DNA of 64,000 bases from Streptomyces albiflavescens. Lineage in GTDB: Bacteria > Actinomycetota > Actinomycetes > Streptomycetales > Streptomycetaceae. Each line of letters opens with the position of its first letter. The first letter of the stretch is position 1. A program made the position numbers and the translations under genes. The DNA is taken from positions 1,044,834 to 1,108,833 of the forward strand of contig NZ_BMMM01000001.1 in assembly GCF_014645835.1 (NCBI RefSeq), in the 5' to 3' direction. The notes under the pieces were generated by a model. It did not search any database. It was not told the DNA's origin and saw nothing but the letters and a program-made list of their open reading frames with translations. Positions 42,251 to 51,757 of this stretch are shown here, piece after piece.

Positions 42251-42572
42251 GTACGTGATCAGCGCTCCATCGGACGTGACGTCAGACGTTGGCCAACGCA
42301 TGATGACCCCGAGCGGAACCCCGGTGGCAGCAAGCGCTTTCTCGGTTGCTGCAACGTATGCGGCGATCCAGCGGGCGGTCAACACCCCGGTCACACCATG
42401 GACAACGTTGCCGCGCACCCCGGGCGGGGCCGCCCCGTACGACCGCGAAGCCCCTGTGGCCGGCCTGTCACGGACGGACGCTACGCTGCCCCCGACACCC
42501 GTGATCACCCGAACGGCGGCACGACGTGCCCGTCACCCCCTCCCACCATCGGCACTTGGACCACGTAACTTC
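42251..42572. promoter_or_regulatory. Palindrome-rich divergent region, sugar operon / uppP
   Basis: No gene. Four palindromes lie on the operon side: GACGTGACGTC (42273-42283), CGTTGGCCAACG (42287-42298), AAGCGCTT within 42330-42341 and GTTGCTGCAAC (42345-42355). AAGCGCTT centres are typical of LacI-family operators, and no regulator gene is adjacent, so control is probably in trans. Confidence 0.5.
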
Positions 42573-43448
42573 ATGTCTTGGTTTGAATCCCTCGTCCTCG
42601 GACTCGTCCAGGGGCTGACCGAGTTCCTTCCCGTCTCCTCCAGCGCCCATCTGCGTCTGACCGCGGCGTTCGCGAGCTGGGACGACCCGGGCGCGGCCTT
42701 CACCGCGATCACCCAGCTCGGCACGGAGGCCGCGGTCCTGATCTACTTCCGCAAGGACGTCGGACGGATTCTCACGGCGTGGTTCCGCTCGCTCACGAAC
42801 AAGGCGATGCGGCGGGACCACGACGCACAGATGGGCTGGCTGGTGATCGTCGGCTCCATTCCGATCGGTGTGCTCGGGGTGACGCTCAAGGACCAGATCG
42901 AGGGGCCCTTCCGCGATCTTCGGGTCACCGCCACGATGCTGATCGTGATGGGCGTGGTCATCGGCGTCGCCGACCGGCTCGCGGCACGCGACGAGACGGG
43001 TGGGAAGCACCGGGCGGCCAAGCAGCGCAAGACACTTGAGGATCTGAACGCCAAGGACGGCCTGCTCTACGGCCTCTGCCAGGCGATGGCACTGGTCCCC
43101 GGAGTCTCCCGATCCGGCGCGACCATCAGCGGCGGCCTGTTCATGGGCTACACCCGCGAGGCGGCCGCCCGTTACTCCTTCCTCCTCGCCATGCCGGCCG
43201 TCCTCGCCTCCGGCACCTTCGAACTCAAGGACGCCGCCGAGGAGGGGCACATCTCCTGGGGCCCGACGATCTTCGCGACCGTGATCGCGTTCGCGGTCGG
43301 CTACGCCGTCATCGCCTGGTTCATGAAGTTCATCTCGCACAAGAGCTTCATGCCGTTCGTCTGGTACCGGATCGCGCTCGGCATCGTCATCATCGCCCTG
43401 GTGGCGACGGGCGGTCTGAGCCCGCACGCGGCGGAGTCGTCGGGCTGA
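42573..43448 (+). CDS. uppP: Undecaprenyl-diphosphatase
   Basis: Polytopic membrane enzyme of 291 aa that recycles undecaprenyl pyrophosphate to the monophosphate lipid carrier for cell-wall synthesis. Both family signatures are present: [13 protein letters not shown] near residues 16-28 and [13 protein letters not shown] near 180-192. The ATG at 42573 is fixed by the conserved [14 protein letters not shown] start. After the TGA, the same frame continues open for another 47 codons. Confidence 0.95.
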   Translation: MSWFESLVLGLVQGLTEFLPVSSSAHLRLTAAFASWDDPGAAFTAITQLGTEAAVLIYFRKDVGRILTAWFRSLTNKAMRRDHDAQMGWLVIVGSIPIGVLGVTLKDQIEGPFRDLRVTATMLIVMGVVIGVADRLAARDETGGKHRAAKQRKTLEDLNAKDGLLYGLCQAMALVPGVSRSGATISGGLFMGYTREAAARYSFLLAMPAVLASGTFELKDAAEEGHISWGPTIFATVIAFAVGYAVIAWFMKFISHKSFMPFVWYRIALGIVIIALVATGGLSPHAAESSG

Positions 43449-43592
43449 CGCCGGAAGCCGCCGCCTCCGCCGTCGGCTTCGAGGGGTTCCGCGGCAACGT
43501 AAGGGACTACCTGGTCGAGTACTTCCTCGCACTGCGTGCCTTCTTTCGCGGCGCGCAACTGCGCGGTCAGTGCGTCGTCGTCCGGATCGACT
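43449..43592 (+). other. In-frame open extension past the uppP stop
   Basis: 47 sense codons follow the uppP TGA in the same frame up to TGA at 43590. They encode an amphipathic, aromatic-rich stretch (RDYLVEYFLALRAFF). It could be the remnant of another gene, a chance frame, or rarely read-through. The opposite strand is also open here, so coding status is uncertain. Confidence 0.25.
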
Positions 43593-43717
43593 GAGCCCGT
43601 CCGAGGCGGTGCGCAGCGGACAGCGCGTCGGATTCCCCGCCGGCCGTGACGAAGCACATAGGGCATGAGTAGCCGCCCGGTAGCGCACTGTCAGTCCTTG
43701 CCCCTAGGCTTGTGCGC

Positions 43718-43897
43718 ATGTCCCCCGATTTCACTCCCTCTGGTTCCGTGCGGTCCGCTGCCGCGTTAAACGAGCAGATCCGCGCTCTGTGGACGCGTGC
43801 GGGCGGTTCCCTGTCCGCCCAGGAGCGGGCGGAGTACGAACTGCTGGTCGTGAAGTGGGCGGAAGCAATACGGGGAGAGGTCGTCGAGGCGGCATGA
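43718..43897 (+). CDS. Small conserved-looking protein, unknown function
   Basis: A 59-aa, mostly helical protein (ALNEQIRALWTRAGGSL, AEYELLVVKWAEAIRGE) with no membrane segment or cysteines. Codon use is strongly Streptomyces-like. The ATG at 43718 has TAGGCT seven bases upstream and no ribosome site, so it is likely leaderless. A GTG two codons earlier is possible. It could be a small DNA- or protein-binding factor, but no family assignment is possible. Confidence 0.65.
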   Translation: MSPDFTPSGSVRSAAALNEQIRALWTRAGGSLSAQERAEYELLVVKWAEAIRGEVVEAA

Positions 43898-44000
43898 GAG
43901 CCGCGGAGTGAGCGCCGACCGGGCCTGACTGCCCACCGGTCGACGCCGACGCATCTCCACGGCAGCGGCCCCGTGGATGCCGACACGCCTCCAGGACAGC

Positions 44001-44113
44001 CGGCCGGCCGAAGCCGGCACCTCCACATCCGGGCGGCAGCCCACCGGCCGAAGTCGGCACATCCACATCCGGTCGGCAGCCCACCGGCCGAAGCCGGTAC
44101 ATCCCCACGGCAG
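44001..44113. repeat. 40-bp imperfect tandem repeat, nearly three units
   Basis: Units at 44001-44040 and 44041-44080 plus a partial third, about 85-90 percent identical, centred on CACCGGCCGAAG. The array lies in the spacer between the small gene and the 3' end of the SDR gene. Confidence 0.85.
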
Positions 44114-44171
44114 CCCGCCACTTGAGGCCGGCGCACCCGCGCTTCGGCGCCCGACGCCGAGCGGCGCTCCG

Positions 44172-44912
44172 TCACCGCCCTCCGGACACCCGAAGCACGG
44201 CCCCCGTCGTGTACGACGACTCGGGCGACATCAACCACGCGATGGCGGCGGCGATTTCCTCGGCCTGACCGACGCGGCGGAGCGGAATCGAGGCGGCGGC
44301 GCGCTCGGCGCGGCCCGGGTCGCCCATCGTCGCGTGCATCTCGGTGTCGATCATGCCGGGTGCGACCGCGTTGACGCGGATGCCATCGGGGCCGAGTTCT
44401 TTGGCCAGACCCGTCGTCAGCGCGTCGACAGCCGCCTTGGTGGCCGCGTAGTGCACGAACTCGCCGGGACTGCCGAGCGTGGCGGCCGCCGAGGACACAT
44501 TGACGATGACGCCGCTCCCCCAGGCCGCCATGGACCGGGCTGCCCGGCGCGAACACAGCAGCGTGCCCAGGAGGTTGACCTCCAGCACACGTCGCAGATC
44601 GGCGGGGTCGGTGTCCGCGAGCCTGCCGAGGGGGCCAGTCACCCCGGCGTTGTTCACGAGCCCCGTCACGGGCCCCAGCCGGTCCGCCGCCGTGTCGAAG
44701 AGCCGCTCGACGTCGTCCTCGTCCGAGGTGTCCACGCGGACGGTGACACAGCGCGCTCCGGCGGCGCGGACGGCGGTCGCGGTCCACTCGGCGGCCGCTC
44801 CGTCACTGACGTACCCCACCACCACGTCGTGCCCGTCCGCCGCGAGGCGCGTGCATGTCGCGGCGCCGATCCCCCGGCTGCCGCCCGTGACGACGGTGAC
44901 AGGACGTGACAT
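44172..44912 (-). CDS. Short-chain dehydrogenase (FabG-like)
   Basis: A 246-aa SDR with the NAD(P) motif TGGSRGIG (9-16), NNAGV, catalytic Ser in NVSSAAATLG, the YAATK active-site pair near residues 152-156 and the PGMIDTEM loop. Substrate unknown; it resembles 3-oxoacyl reductases but has no fatty-acid neighbours. The ATG at 44912 follows GAGG by six bases. Separated by about 190 bp from the upstream LLM gene on the same strand. Confidence 0.9.
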   Translation of the reverse strand: MSRPVTVVTGGSRGIGAATCTRLAADGHDVVVGYVSDGAAAEWTATAVRAAGARCVTVRVDTSDEDDVERLFDTAADRLGPVTGLVNNAGVTGPLGRLADTDPADLRRVLEVNLLGTLLCSRRAARSMAAWGSGVIVNVSSAAATLGSPGEFVHYAATKAAVDALTTGLAKELGPDGIRVNAVAPGMIDTEMHATMGDPGRAERAAASIPLRRVGQAEEIAAAIAWLMSPESSYTTGAVLRVSGGR

Positions 44913-45105
44913 ACACGCCTCCTCATGCCGCAATGAGTCACCCGTGATCGGATCATCCTACGACTGCGCATGTGCCGACACGTCCTCGCTAAGCGGGTAC
45001 GGCCGCTCCTCGGGCAACAGCGCCGCCGCGCCGTCTGGGTCCCGCGCGTGTACAAGGGTGTCGGCGTTCGCGGTCACCGTACGTACACCCCGGACTACGT
45101 GGTGA

Positions 45106-46098
45106 TCACTGCTGTGAGGCCGTCGGCATCATCAGGTGCTGCATGACAAGTTCGTACGACCTCAGGCGGTCGGCCAGAGCGTAGATGGGCGTCACCAGCA
45201 TGAGTTCGTCCGCACGGGTCGCGTCCACCAGGTCCATCAGGCGCTTCGCAACCGTCTCGGGTGAGCCGTGTGCCTGTTGGGCGCGGAAGCTCGTCAGCGC
45301 CTGAACTTCTTCTGCGGTGAACGAGTGGGCCGATGCCTCTTCGGGCGTGGGGAAGGGAATGTCGCCTCGTCCCTTGAGGAGTCCGGCCTTGACGACATCC
45401 ATCGGGCCGGCGAGCCGGGCCGCCTCCTGCTCCGTCTCGGCGCACACCGTTTCCACGCAGATCAGCACGCGCGGGCGCCGGCACCAGCGGGAGGGGGAGA
45501 AATGCTCGCGGTAGTGGCTCAGCGCGGCCAGGGTGTTGTCAGGGCGAATGTGATGGGCGAGGGCGATCGGTAGCCCGAGTGCCGCGGCGAGCGCGGCACC
45601 GGCCGTGCTCGAGGACAGCAGCCATGGCTCCGGGAGCGGGCCGAGCGCGACCTCGTCCACCAAGAAACGCAGAGTCGACGACACATCGTCGCGGTACTCG
45701 TCGTCCGTTGTCGGACCGGCCCCACGGCGCAGCGCCCGCGCCGTGGAATCGTCGAAGGTGCCCGGGCCACGGCCGATGCCCAGGTCGATCCGGCCCGCGT
45801 GCAGTGCGGCCAGCGTGCCGAATTGCTCCGCCAGCATGATCGGGGCGTGGTTCGGAGCGAGAACGCCCCCGGATCCGAGTCGGATGGACGACGTCAACGC
45901 GGCCGCGTGTGCGGTCAGGACGACAGGCGGGAACGCTCCGATGGCCGGAGAATGATGATGCTCGGCGTACCAGAGTCGCAGGTAGCCGAGGTCTTCAAGA
46001 CGTCGGGCGAACTCGGTGGTGTCTCGTAACGTGTCTGCGGCTGGGGCACCCGTTTGGACCATGGCCACTTCGAGCGCGCTGAGCGGAACGGAGATCAT
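45106..46098 (-). CDS. LLM-class flavin-dependent oxidoreductase
   Basis: A 330-aa luciferase-like TIM-barrel protein of the MsnO8 type, with LRLWYAEHHHSPAIG near residues 40-55 and the GIGRGPGTFD segment. It probably uses FMNH2 or F420H2; the substrate is unknown. The ATG at 46098 follows a good -10 box TATACT by six bases without a ribosome site, so the mRNA is likely leaderless. Similarity begins exactly at this methionine, although the frame is open upstream. Confidence 0.9.
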   Translation of the reverse strand: MISVPLSALEVAMVQTGAPAADTLRDTTEFARRLEDLGYLRLWYAEHHHSPAIGAFPPVVLTAHAAALTSSIRLGSGGVLAPNHAPIMLAEQFGTLAALHAGRIDLGIGRGPGTFDDSTARALRRGAGPTTDDEYRDDVSSTLRFLVDEVALGPLPEPWLLSSSTAGAALAAALGLPIALAHHIRPDNTLAALSHYREHFSPSRWCRRPRVLICVETVCAETEQEAARLAGPMDVVKAGLLKGRGDIPFPTPEEASAHSFTAEEVQALTSFRAQQAHGSPETVAKRLMDLVDATRADELMLVTPIYALADRLRSYELVMQHLMMPTASQQ

Positions 46099-46341
46099 TC
46101 CGTCAGTATAGGAAGCGCCATCAGCGCCCAAGTCCCCTGCGCACAGGGCTGGTTGGACCGCCCTGTGGCACGAGGCCATGCGGTCGCCGTCCGGCCTCCC
46201 GTGTCGTCCCTCGTTGGCCCCACGACCATCCGTTAGGCTCGCGTCGCCACACAGGTCCCGATCTTCACGGAGGACAGAACGGCGGGGATCAATCGCGAGC
46301 GCCTCGTCAGAACGCTGACGTTCTGGCTCCGTCCCGCCTTC

Positions 46342-47238
46342 GTGTTGCGGGTCATCAACCGGTTCCAGAGAATCGTGGGCTTCGACCGCTCGATGGCTCT
46401 GTCGTCCAGCGCGCTCACCGCGATGATCCCGCTCGCGATCCTCAGCGGCGTCGTCCTGGGCACATTCACGGACTACAACGCCGCGGAGCGGGTCATCACG
46501 CGCTACGGCCTCACCGACGGAGGCGCCGATGCGGTCAGATCCCTCTTCTCCCCTGCCGGGAAGACCAGTACGAGCGTGGGCCTCTTCGGGGTCGTGTTTC
46601 TGCTGATCTCCCTGCTGAGCTTCGCGCGAGCCGCGCAACGGCTGTTCGAACAGACCTGGCAACTGAAGCCGCTCAGCGTACGCAACACCCGGAACGGCCT
46701 GTGGTGGATCCTCGCTCTCGGTGGCTATACGACGGCCACCGCGTGGCTCCATGCGGTCCTCGACGGGGGCCGGCTGGGTCTGGCGGCCGCGGTGTGCGGG
46801 GTACCGGTGACCGTCGTCTTCCTCGTCTGGAGCGGCCGGCTCCTGTCGGCGAAGCGGATCGATGGGCCGGACCTGCTCCCCTTCGGCATCATCGCGGCCG
46901 TTCTGGCGGGGCTCTACTCGGTGGGCGCGGCCATCTACCTTCCCCATCTCTTCAATTCCTCCGCCTCACGCTACGGAGCGGTCGGCGCCGTCTTCGCGAT
47001 GCTCTCGGCACTCTTCGGCGCCATGCTCGTCGTCGTCGCGTCGGCGGCAGTGGGACGCGAGGTACGCGATGAGCTCACCCGGATCCGTGCGGGCCAGCGC
47101 CCTTCCGACAACGAGATCCGCCGGCAGTGGGACAGCGTGGTCGAACAGAGCCGATCGCGTTGGCGCACCGCTCGGGAGCAGGTTCCCCACCGTCGGTCAA
47201 AGGACTCGGACAGCTCAAAGGACTCGGACAACTCATAG
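46342..47238 (+). CDS. YihY/virulence-factor-BrkB-type membrane protein
   Basis: About 300 aa, six membrane segments, of the YihY family (once called ribonuclease BN, now regarded as a membrane protein of uncertain role). The GTG at 46342 is the first canonical start, but the same frame upstream from about 46288 (INRERLVRTLTFWLRPAF) looks like the true N-terminus and has no ATG, GTG or TTG. The real start may be non-standard or lost. The C-terminus ends in a KDSDSSKDSDNS duplication encoded by an 18-bp tandem repeat (47200-47235) running into the stop codon. Confidence 0.82.
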   Translation: MLRVINRFQRIVGFDRSMALSSSALTAMIPLAILSGVVLGTFTDYNAAERVITRYGLTDGGADAVRSLFSPAGKTSTSVGLFGVVFLLISLLSFARAAQRLFEQTWQLKPLSVRNTRNGLWWILALGGYTTATAWLHAVLDGGRLGLAAAVCGVPVTVVFLVWSGRLLSAKRIDGPDLLPFGIIAAVLAGLYSVGAAIYLPHLFNSSASRYGAVGAVFAMLSALFGAMLVVVASAAVGREVRDELTRIRAGQRPSDNEIRRQWDSVVEQSRSRWRTAREQVPHRRSKDSDSSKDSDNS

Positions 47239-47451
47239 GCCTGGGCGACCACCGCCGGCCCGCGCCGACACGTGGGAGGCCGACCGTTTGGACCCACGTG
47301 ATCCAGTCCAGCTTCCACGCGGGCGGAAGGGATTGATGACCCACCGGCAAAAGCGTCCACCGGGTGAACCTTCCGGAGCCACGGAATATCACCCGCCGAA
47401 TATCACCGCACGGCCCTTGGCGTGGCACGCTCCGTGGCCAACACTGAGCCG

Positions 47452-47937
47452 ATGACGCAGCGTGTGGAGCTCGCGACCGTGTTGGACCGGTTCGCCGTGG
47501 ATGGACTCGTCACCGACTACGCGGTGGCGGTGGACGACGGCGACTGGGAGGCGTACCGGGGGCTGTTCGCGCCGGACGGGCGCGCGGACTACCGCTCGGC
47601 CGGCGGCATCGAGGGCGACGTCGACCAGGTGGTGGGATGGCTCGCCGAGAGCATGGAGCTGTTCCCGATGCGCCAGCATTTGATCGTCAACCGGCGCGTC
47701 CGGTTCGGGATCCTGGAGCAGGACACGGGCGACACGGCCCGGGTCCAGGCGGATTACATCAATCCGATGAGGTTCGCGGGACACGACGGAGGATCCACCG
47801 CGCCCGACTTCGTGTGCGGCGGCCGCTACGCCTTCGGGTTGGTGCGCACCGACGACGGCTGGCGGCTGCGCCACGTGATCGTCCAGGAAAAGTGGCGCCG
47901 CACCCCGCGGACGCTTCAGCAACCGGCGGCCACCTGA
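47452..47937 (+). CDS. SnoaL-like (NTF2-fold) protein
   Basis: A 161-aa cone-shaped NTF2-like protein of the SnoaL_4 group, with the DYAVAVDDGDWEAYRGLFAPDG opening helix-strand pair and an RQHLIVNRRVRF strand. Relatives include dehydratases, isomerases and ring-hydroxylating small subunits; no polyketide genes are nearby, so a specific function cannot be assigned. ATG 47452 is favoured over a GTG at 47422. Confidence 0.78.
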   Translation: MTQRVELATVLDRFAVDGLVTDYAVAVDDGDWEAYRGLFAPDGRADYRSAGGIEGDVDQVVGWLAESMELFPMRQHLIVNRRVRFGILEQDTGDTARVQADYINPMRFAGHDGGSTAPDFVCGGRYAFGLVRTDDGWRLRHVIVQEKWRRTPRTLQQPAAT

Positions 47938-47985
47938 GCGCGCCCGCTCCCCCATGGCACCCGCCACCGAACCGGGCGCCCACCG

Positions 47986-48084
47986 ATGACACCCGCCACC
48001 CCAGCAGGCGCCCCACCAATGACACCCGCCACCCCAGCAGGCGCCCCACCGATGACACCCGCCACCCCGGCGGCTCCTGCCACG
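47986..48084. repeat. 33-bp tandem repeat, three units
   Basis: Units at 47986, 48019 and 48052 (the third diverges at its end). In one + frame they read as MTPATPAGAPP repeats, and that frame stays open into the lnt start (TGA at 48214-48216 overlapping ATG at 48213). Coding is not supported beyond the open frame. Confidence 0.88.
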
Positions 48085-48212
48085 GCACCTGCCGCCGGAG
48101 CGGCCCCCTGCCGACCGCACTCACCACCAGAGGCGCCCCCGCCGATGCCCCCTGTCGGAGATCGTCCCCGACGCGCACACTGGAGGCACGCACCTGGGGA
48201 GGGAGGCGCTGC

Positions 48213-49787
48213 ATGAAGAGGCCCGACCAATGGCTCGCCTCTCCTTGGTGGCGCGGGATCATCGCCGCGCTGGCGGGCGCGCTGCCCGTGCTCGCCTTTC
48301 CCGCCCCGTCCTGGTGGTGGTTCGCGTACATCGCGCTCGTGCCCTGGATCCTGCTGGCCCGCTCGGCCCCGACCGGCAGGAGGGCCGCGTTCGACGGCTG
48401 GCTCGGCGGGCTGGGCTTCATGCTCGCGATGCACCACTGGCTGCTCCCGAGCCTGCATGTGTTCACGGTGGTCATCGCGGCCCTGCTCGGTGCGCTGTGG
48501 GCCCCCTGGGGCTGGCTCGTCCGGCGGTTCCTCGCCGGCGTGCCCTCGGCTGGACGGGTCGGCGCCGCGCTCGTCGTACTGCCGTCGGGGTGGCTGGTGG
48601 TCGAACTGGCCCGGTCCTGGCAGGGCTTGGGCGGCCCGTGGGGCCTGCTCGGATCGAGCCAGTGGGAAGTGGCGCCCGCGCTGCGGCTGGCCTCCGTCGG
48701 CGGGGTGTGGCTGCTCAGCTTCCTGGTGGTGGCGGTCAACGTCGCCGTCGCCGTACTGATCGCGGTACGTGAGTCCCGTAGGCCTGCCGTGGCAGGACTG
48801 CTGGCGACGGCCGCCGCGACCTCCGCGGCGTGGGTGTGGTCGCCGCGCCCCGATGTGGACGGCCGGGCCCGGATCGCCGTCGTACAGACCGGGATCGTCG
48901 ATGGCATGGGCAGCCCCGTCAAGCGGTTCGCGCGCGAGGAGGCGCTCACCCGTACGCTCGCCGGGCAGAACGTCGCCCTGGTCGTCTGGGGCGAGAGCAG
49001 CGTCGGATTCGACCTGGCCCACCGCCCCGACCTGGCGAACCGGATCGCCGCGCTCTCCCGCCTCACCGGCGCCGACATCCTGGTGAACGTCGACGCGCGC
49101 CGCTCCGACCGGCCCGGCATCTACAAGAGCTCGGTCCTGGTGGGACCGCAGGGCCCGACCGGCGACCGCTACGACAAGATGCGGCTCGTGCCCTTCGGCG
49201 AGTACGTACCCGCGCGATCCCTGCTCGGCTGGGCGACCTCGGTGGGCAAGGCGGCGGGCGAGGACCGCAGGCGCGGCACCGAACAGGTGGTGATGAACGT
49301 CGGGCACGGTCTGCGCATCGGCCCCATGGTCTGCTTCGAGACGGCCTTCCCCGACATGAGCCGCCATCTCGCCCAGGACGGCGCCGGGGTGCTCCTCGCG
49401 CAGTCGTCGACGTCGACCTTCCAGAAGAGCTGGGCACCCGAGCAGCATGCCTCACTCGCCGCGCTGCGGGCCGCCGAGACCGGCCGCCCCATGGTGCACG
49501 CGACGCTGACCGGCGTCTCCGCGGTCTACGGCCCGAGCGGTGAGCGCATCGGCTCGTGGCTCGGCACGGACGCGAGCACGACGATGGTCTACGAGGTGCC
49601 GCTGGCCCGAGGTGTCACGCCGTACGTCAGGTTCGGCGACTGGCCCGTGCACGCGGCCCTGCTGGTGCTGACGGCGCTGTGCGCGACGGAGGGCGCCCGC
49701 GCGTTCAGAGCGCGGCGGCACGCTCCTCAACCACACGTACCACCCGCTCGCACAGTTCATGAGTCGCCAGCGCGTCCTGGGCGCTGA
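48213..49787 (+). CDS. lnt: Apolipoprotein N-acyltransferase
   Basis: Membrane enzyme of 524 aa that N-acylates the lipid-modified cysteine of lipoproteins. An N-terminal multi-pass region (about 200 residues) precedes a nitrilase domain with the catalytic triad visible: Glu in VVWGESS, Lys in YDKMRLVPFGEY and Cys in VCFETAFP. The ATG at 48213 follows GGGAGG. Streptomyces species commonly carry more than one Lnt. The last 83 bp overlap the converging Gfo/Idh gene; the extra Lys/Arg/Pro tail (from about residue 497) is what creates the overlap. Confidence 0.93.
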   Translation: MKRPDQWLASPWWRGIIAALAGALPVLAFPAPSWWWFAYIALVPWILLARSAPTGRRAAFDGWLGGLGFMLAMHHWLLPSLHVFTVVIAALLGALWAPWGWLVRRFLAGVPSAGRVGAALVVLPSGWLVVELARSWQGLGGPWGLLGSSQWEVAPALRLASVGGVWLLSFLVVAVNVAVAVLIAVRESRRPAVAGLLATAAATSAAWVWSPRPDVDGRARIAVVQTGIVDGMGSPVKRFAREEALTRTLAGQNVALVVWGESSVGFDLAHRPDLANRIAALSRLTGADILVNVDARRSDRPGIYKSSVLVGPQGPTGDRYDKMRLVPFGEYVPARSLLGWATSVGKAAGEDRRRGTEQVVMNVGHGLRIGPMVCFETAFPDMSRHLAQDGAGVLLAQSSTSTFQKSWAPEQHASLAALRAAETGRPMVHATLTGVSAVYGPSGERIGSWLGTDASTTMVYEVPLARGVTPYVRFGDWPVHAALLVLTALCATEGARAFRARRHAPQPHVPPARTVHESPARPGR

Positions 49788-50616
49788 GCACCTTGCCCGC
49801 GCGCACCGCGTCGAGGAAGGCGATCACCGCCTGCTCCATACCGCGCTGCCTGGCGACCGGCACCCAGTCCCCGCGCCGCCGGACGGTCGGCTGCCCCTTG
49901 TGGTCGATCACCTCGGCGAGGTTGACCACCTGACGCTTGGTGTCCTGGCCCGAGACCTCGAGGATCTCTTCGTTCGAGCCGCTGAGCCGGTTCATGACGC
50001 CGAGCGCCGTGAAGCCGTCTCCGGCCAGTTGCAGCACGACGTGGTGCAACAGCCCATTCTCTACGCGGGCCCGTACGGTCACGTCGTCGACCGGCCCCGG
50101 CACCAGGAACCGCAGGGTGTCCACGACATGGATGAAGTCGTCGAGGACCATCGTGCGCGGCGCCTCGGGCAGTCCTATGCGGTTCTTCTGCATCAGGATC
50201 AGCTCACGCGGGTGATCGGCGCACTGCGCGTAGGCGGGCGCGTAACGCCTGTTGAAGCCGACCGCGAGACTGACGTGCCGCTCCTCCGCGAGCCGCACGA
50301 GCCGCTCGGAGTCGGCGAGTTCGTACGCGAGCGGCTTGTCGACGTACGTCGGTACCCCTGCCTCCAGCAGCCGCGTGACGATCTCTGGATGCACGACGGT
50401 GGCGGCGTGCACGAACGCCGCGTCGAGATCCTGCGCCAGGAGCTCCGACAGATCGGTGTGCCGCTGCGCCTCGGGAAGGTGGAGGCTGTCGGCGACCCGG
50501 TCGAGCGTCGCGGGGCTCCGCGTCTGCAGATGCAGTTCCCACCCCGGCTGCGTGCCCAGCACCGGCAGATATGCCTTCTGCGCGATGTCGCCGAGTCCGA
50601 TGCAGCCGACCTTCAC
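49705..50616 (-). CDS. Gfo/Idh/MocA-family oxidoreductase (MviM-like)
   Basis: A 303-aa NAD(P)-dependent oxidoreductase, shorter than the one at 41 kb. It has the Rossmann motif GCIGLGDIAQKAYLP at the extreme N-terminus, YVDKPLAYE with the conserved Lys and Pro, and the GFNRRYAPAY block. The GTG at 50616 follows GAGGAG. It resembles MviM/virulence-factor-type sugar dehydrogenases; substrate unknown. Its 3' end overlaps lnt. The truncated monooxygenase gene lies just upstream on the same strand. Confidence 0.9.
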   Translation of the reverse strand: MKVGCIGLGDIAQKAYLPVLGTQPGWELHLQTRSPATLDRVADSLHLPEAQRHTDLSELLAQDLDAAFVHAATVVHPEIVTRLLEAGVPTYVDKPLAYELADSERLVRLAEERHVSLAVGFNRRYAPAYAQCADHPRELILMQKNRIGLPEAPRTMVLDDFIHVVDTLRFLVPGPVDDVTVRARVENGLLHHVVLQLAGDGFTALGVMNRLSGSNEEILEVSGQDTKRQVVNLAEVIDHKGQPTVRRRGDWVPVARQRGMEQAVIAFLDAVRAGKVLSAQDALATHELCERVVRVVEERAAAL

Positions 50617-50626
50617 AGGGGTCTCC

Positions 50627-51757
50627 TCAAAGGGTGCGTTGCGGGTTCCTGACCTCGGGGGAAGCATACGGCTGCCCGGGCGGCCGCCAGTCGGCGATGC
50701 CGTCGAAGCTCCGCAGGAGCAGCGCGGGCCCCGCCTTGGACAGCGCGGCGATCGCGGCGTTGCGTACGGCGATGCCGGCGCGGTTGCTCATCAGGTTGAG
50801 CCGGGCCACCTGGGCGGCCTTCCGCGCGATGGCGGTCGTACGGGGCTTGCGGTCCGCCGTGTACGCGGCCAGATCGGTCCCCACCGGGCGCGCGTGGTGG
50901 GCGAGCACGATCGCGTCCTCGACGGCCTGGTTGCCCCCCTGCCCGAGGGTCGGCGGCATGGCGTGCGCGGCGTCGCCGAGCAGGGCGACCCGTCCGCCGT
51001 GGAAGGCGGGCAGCGGCTCGGTGATGTGGTGGACGTCGTGGCGCAGTACGTCCGTCGGGTCGACGGCGGCGATCAGGGCCGGGATCGGGTCGTGCCAGTC
51101 GCCGAACCGGCGCAGCAGCTCGCGCCTCTCGTCGTCTTCCGCTCGCTCCCCGGCGGGGGCCAGGGCGGCGCCGTATGCGTAGATCCTTCCGTCCTTCAGC
51201 GGCTGCGTTCCCCAGATGCGGCCCCTGCCCCAGGTCTCGTGCGCCGCGAAGCGCAGCTCCGGCGCCTCGATCACGATCCGCCACGTGGTGAAACCGGAGT
51301 AGACGGGCCCGGGGTGGCGGGGAAAGAGTGCCTGCCGTACGGCGGAGTGGATGCCGTCGGCGCCGACGACGAGCTCGGCCTCCACATGGCCGCCCGGGGT
51401 GCGGACCAGGGCGGGGCGCGTGCCGTTGCCGGGGTCGACCAGGGTCGCGGCGGCCGCCGTGCGCACGGTGCCCTCGGGGAGCCGGGCGGAAAGCCGGTCG
51501 ATGAGGGCCGCCCGGTGCAGGACCACGAGCGGGCCGCCGAAGCGGGCGGCGAGGGCGGCGGCGCTGGTGCGGGACACCCAGCGGCCGTCCGGGGTGCGCA
51601 TCCCGCCGTCGCCCTGCCAGGCGGCCGACTCACGAATCTCGTCGCCCATGCCGATCACGTCGAGCGCGCGCAGGGCATTGGGGGCGAGGGAGATGCCGGC
51701 GCCGACCGGGGCCAGCGAGGGGGAGCGTTCCAGGACAATGACCCGCCAGCCACGCAC
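50627..51757 (-). pseudogene. FAD-dependent monooxygenase lacking its N-terminus
   Basis: 376 codons of a group A flavin monooxygenase. The open frame starts at RGWRVIVLERSP, which in intact relatives is about residue 23. The first beta strand and the GxGxxG FAD-binding loop are therefore missing, while the later motifs (GADGIHS, GDAAHAMPPTLGQG) are intact. Immediately upstream, on the opposite strand, a TetR gene also lacks its 5' end. One deletion of the shared divergent promoter region explains both. A GTG at 51757 could still start translation, but FAD binding would be lost. Confidence 0.8.

Noticed and set aside
43301..43666. Minus-strand 121-codon frame overlapping the end of uppP
   Set aside because: More than half is antisense to uppP membrane segments, and no start signal or family similarity is seen.
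44172..47937. Secondary-metabolite cluster suggested by SDR, LLM and SnoaL-like genes
   Set aside because: No polyketide, peptide or terpene synthase is present, and the genes are separated and on different strands.
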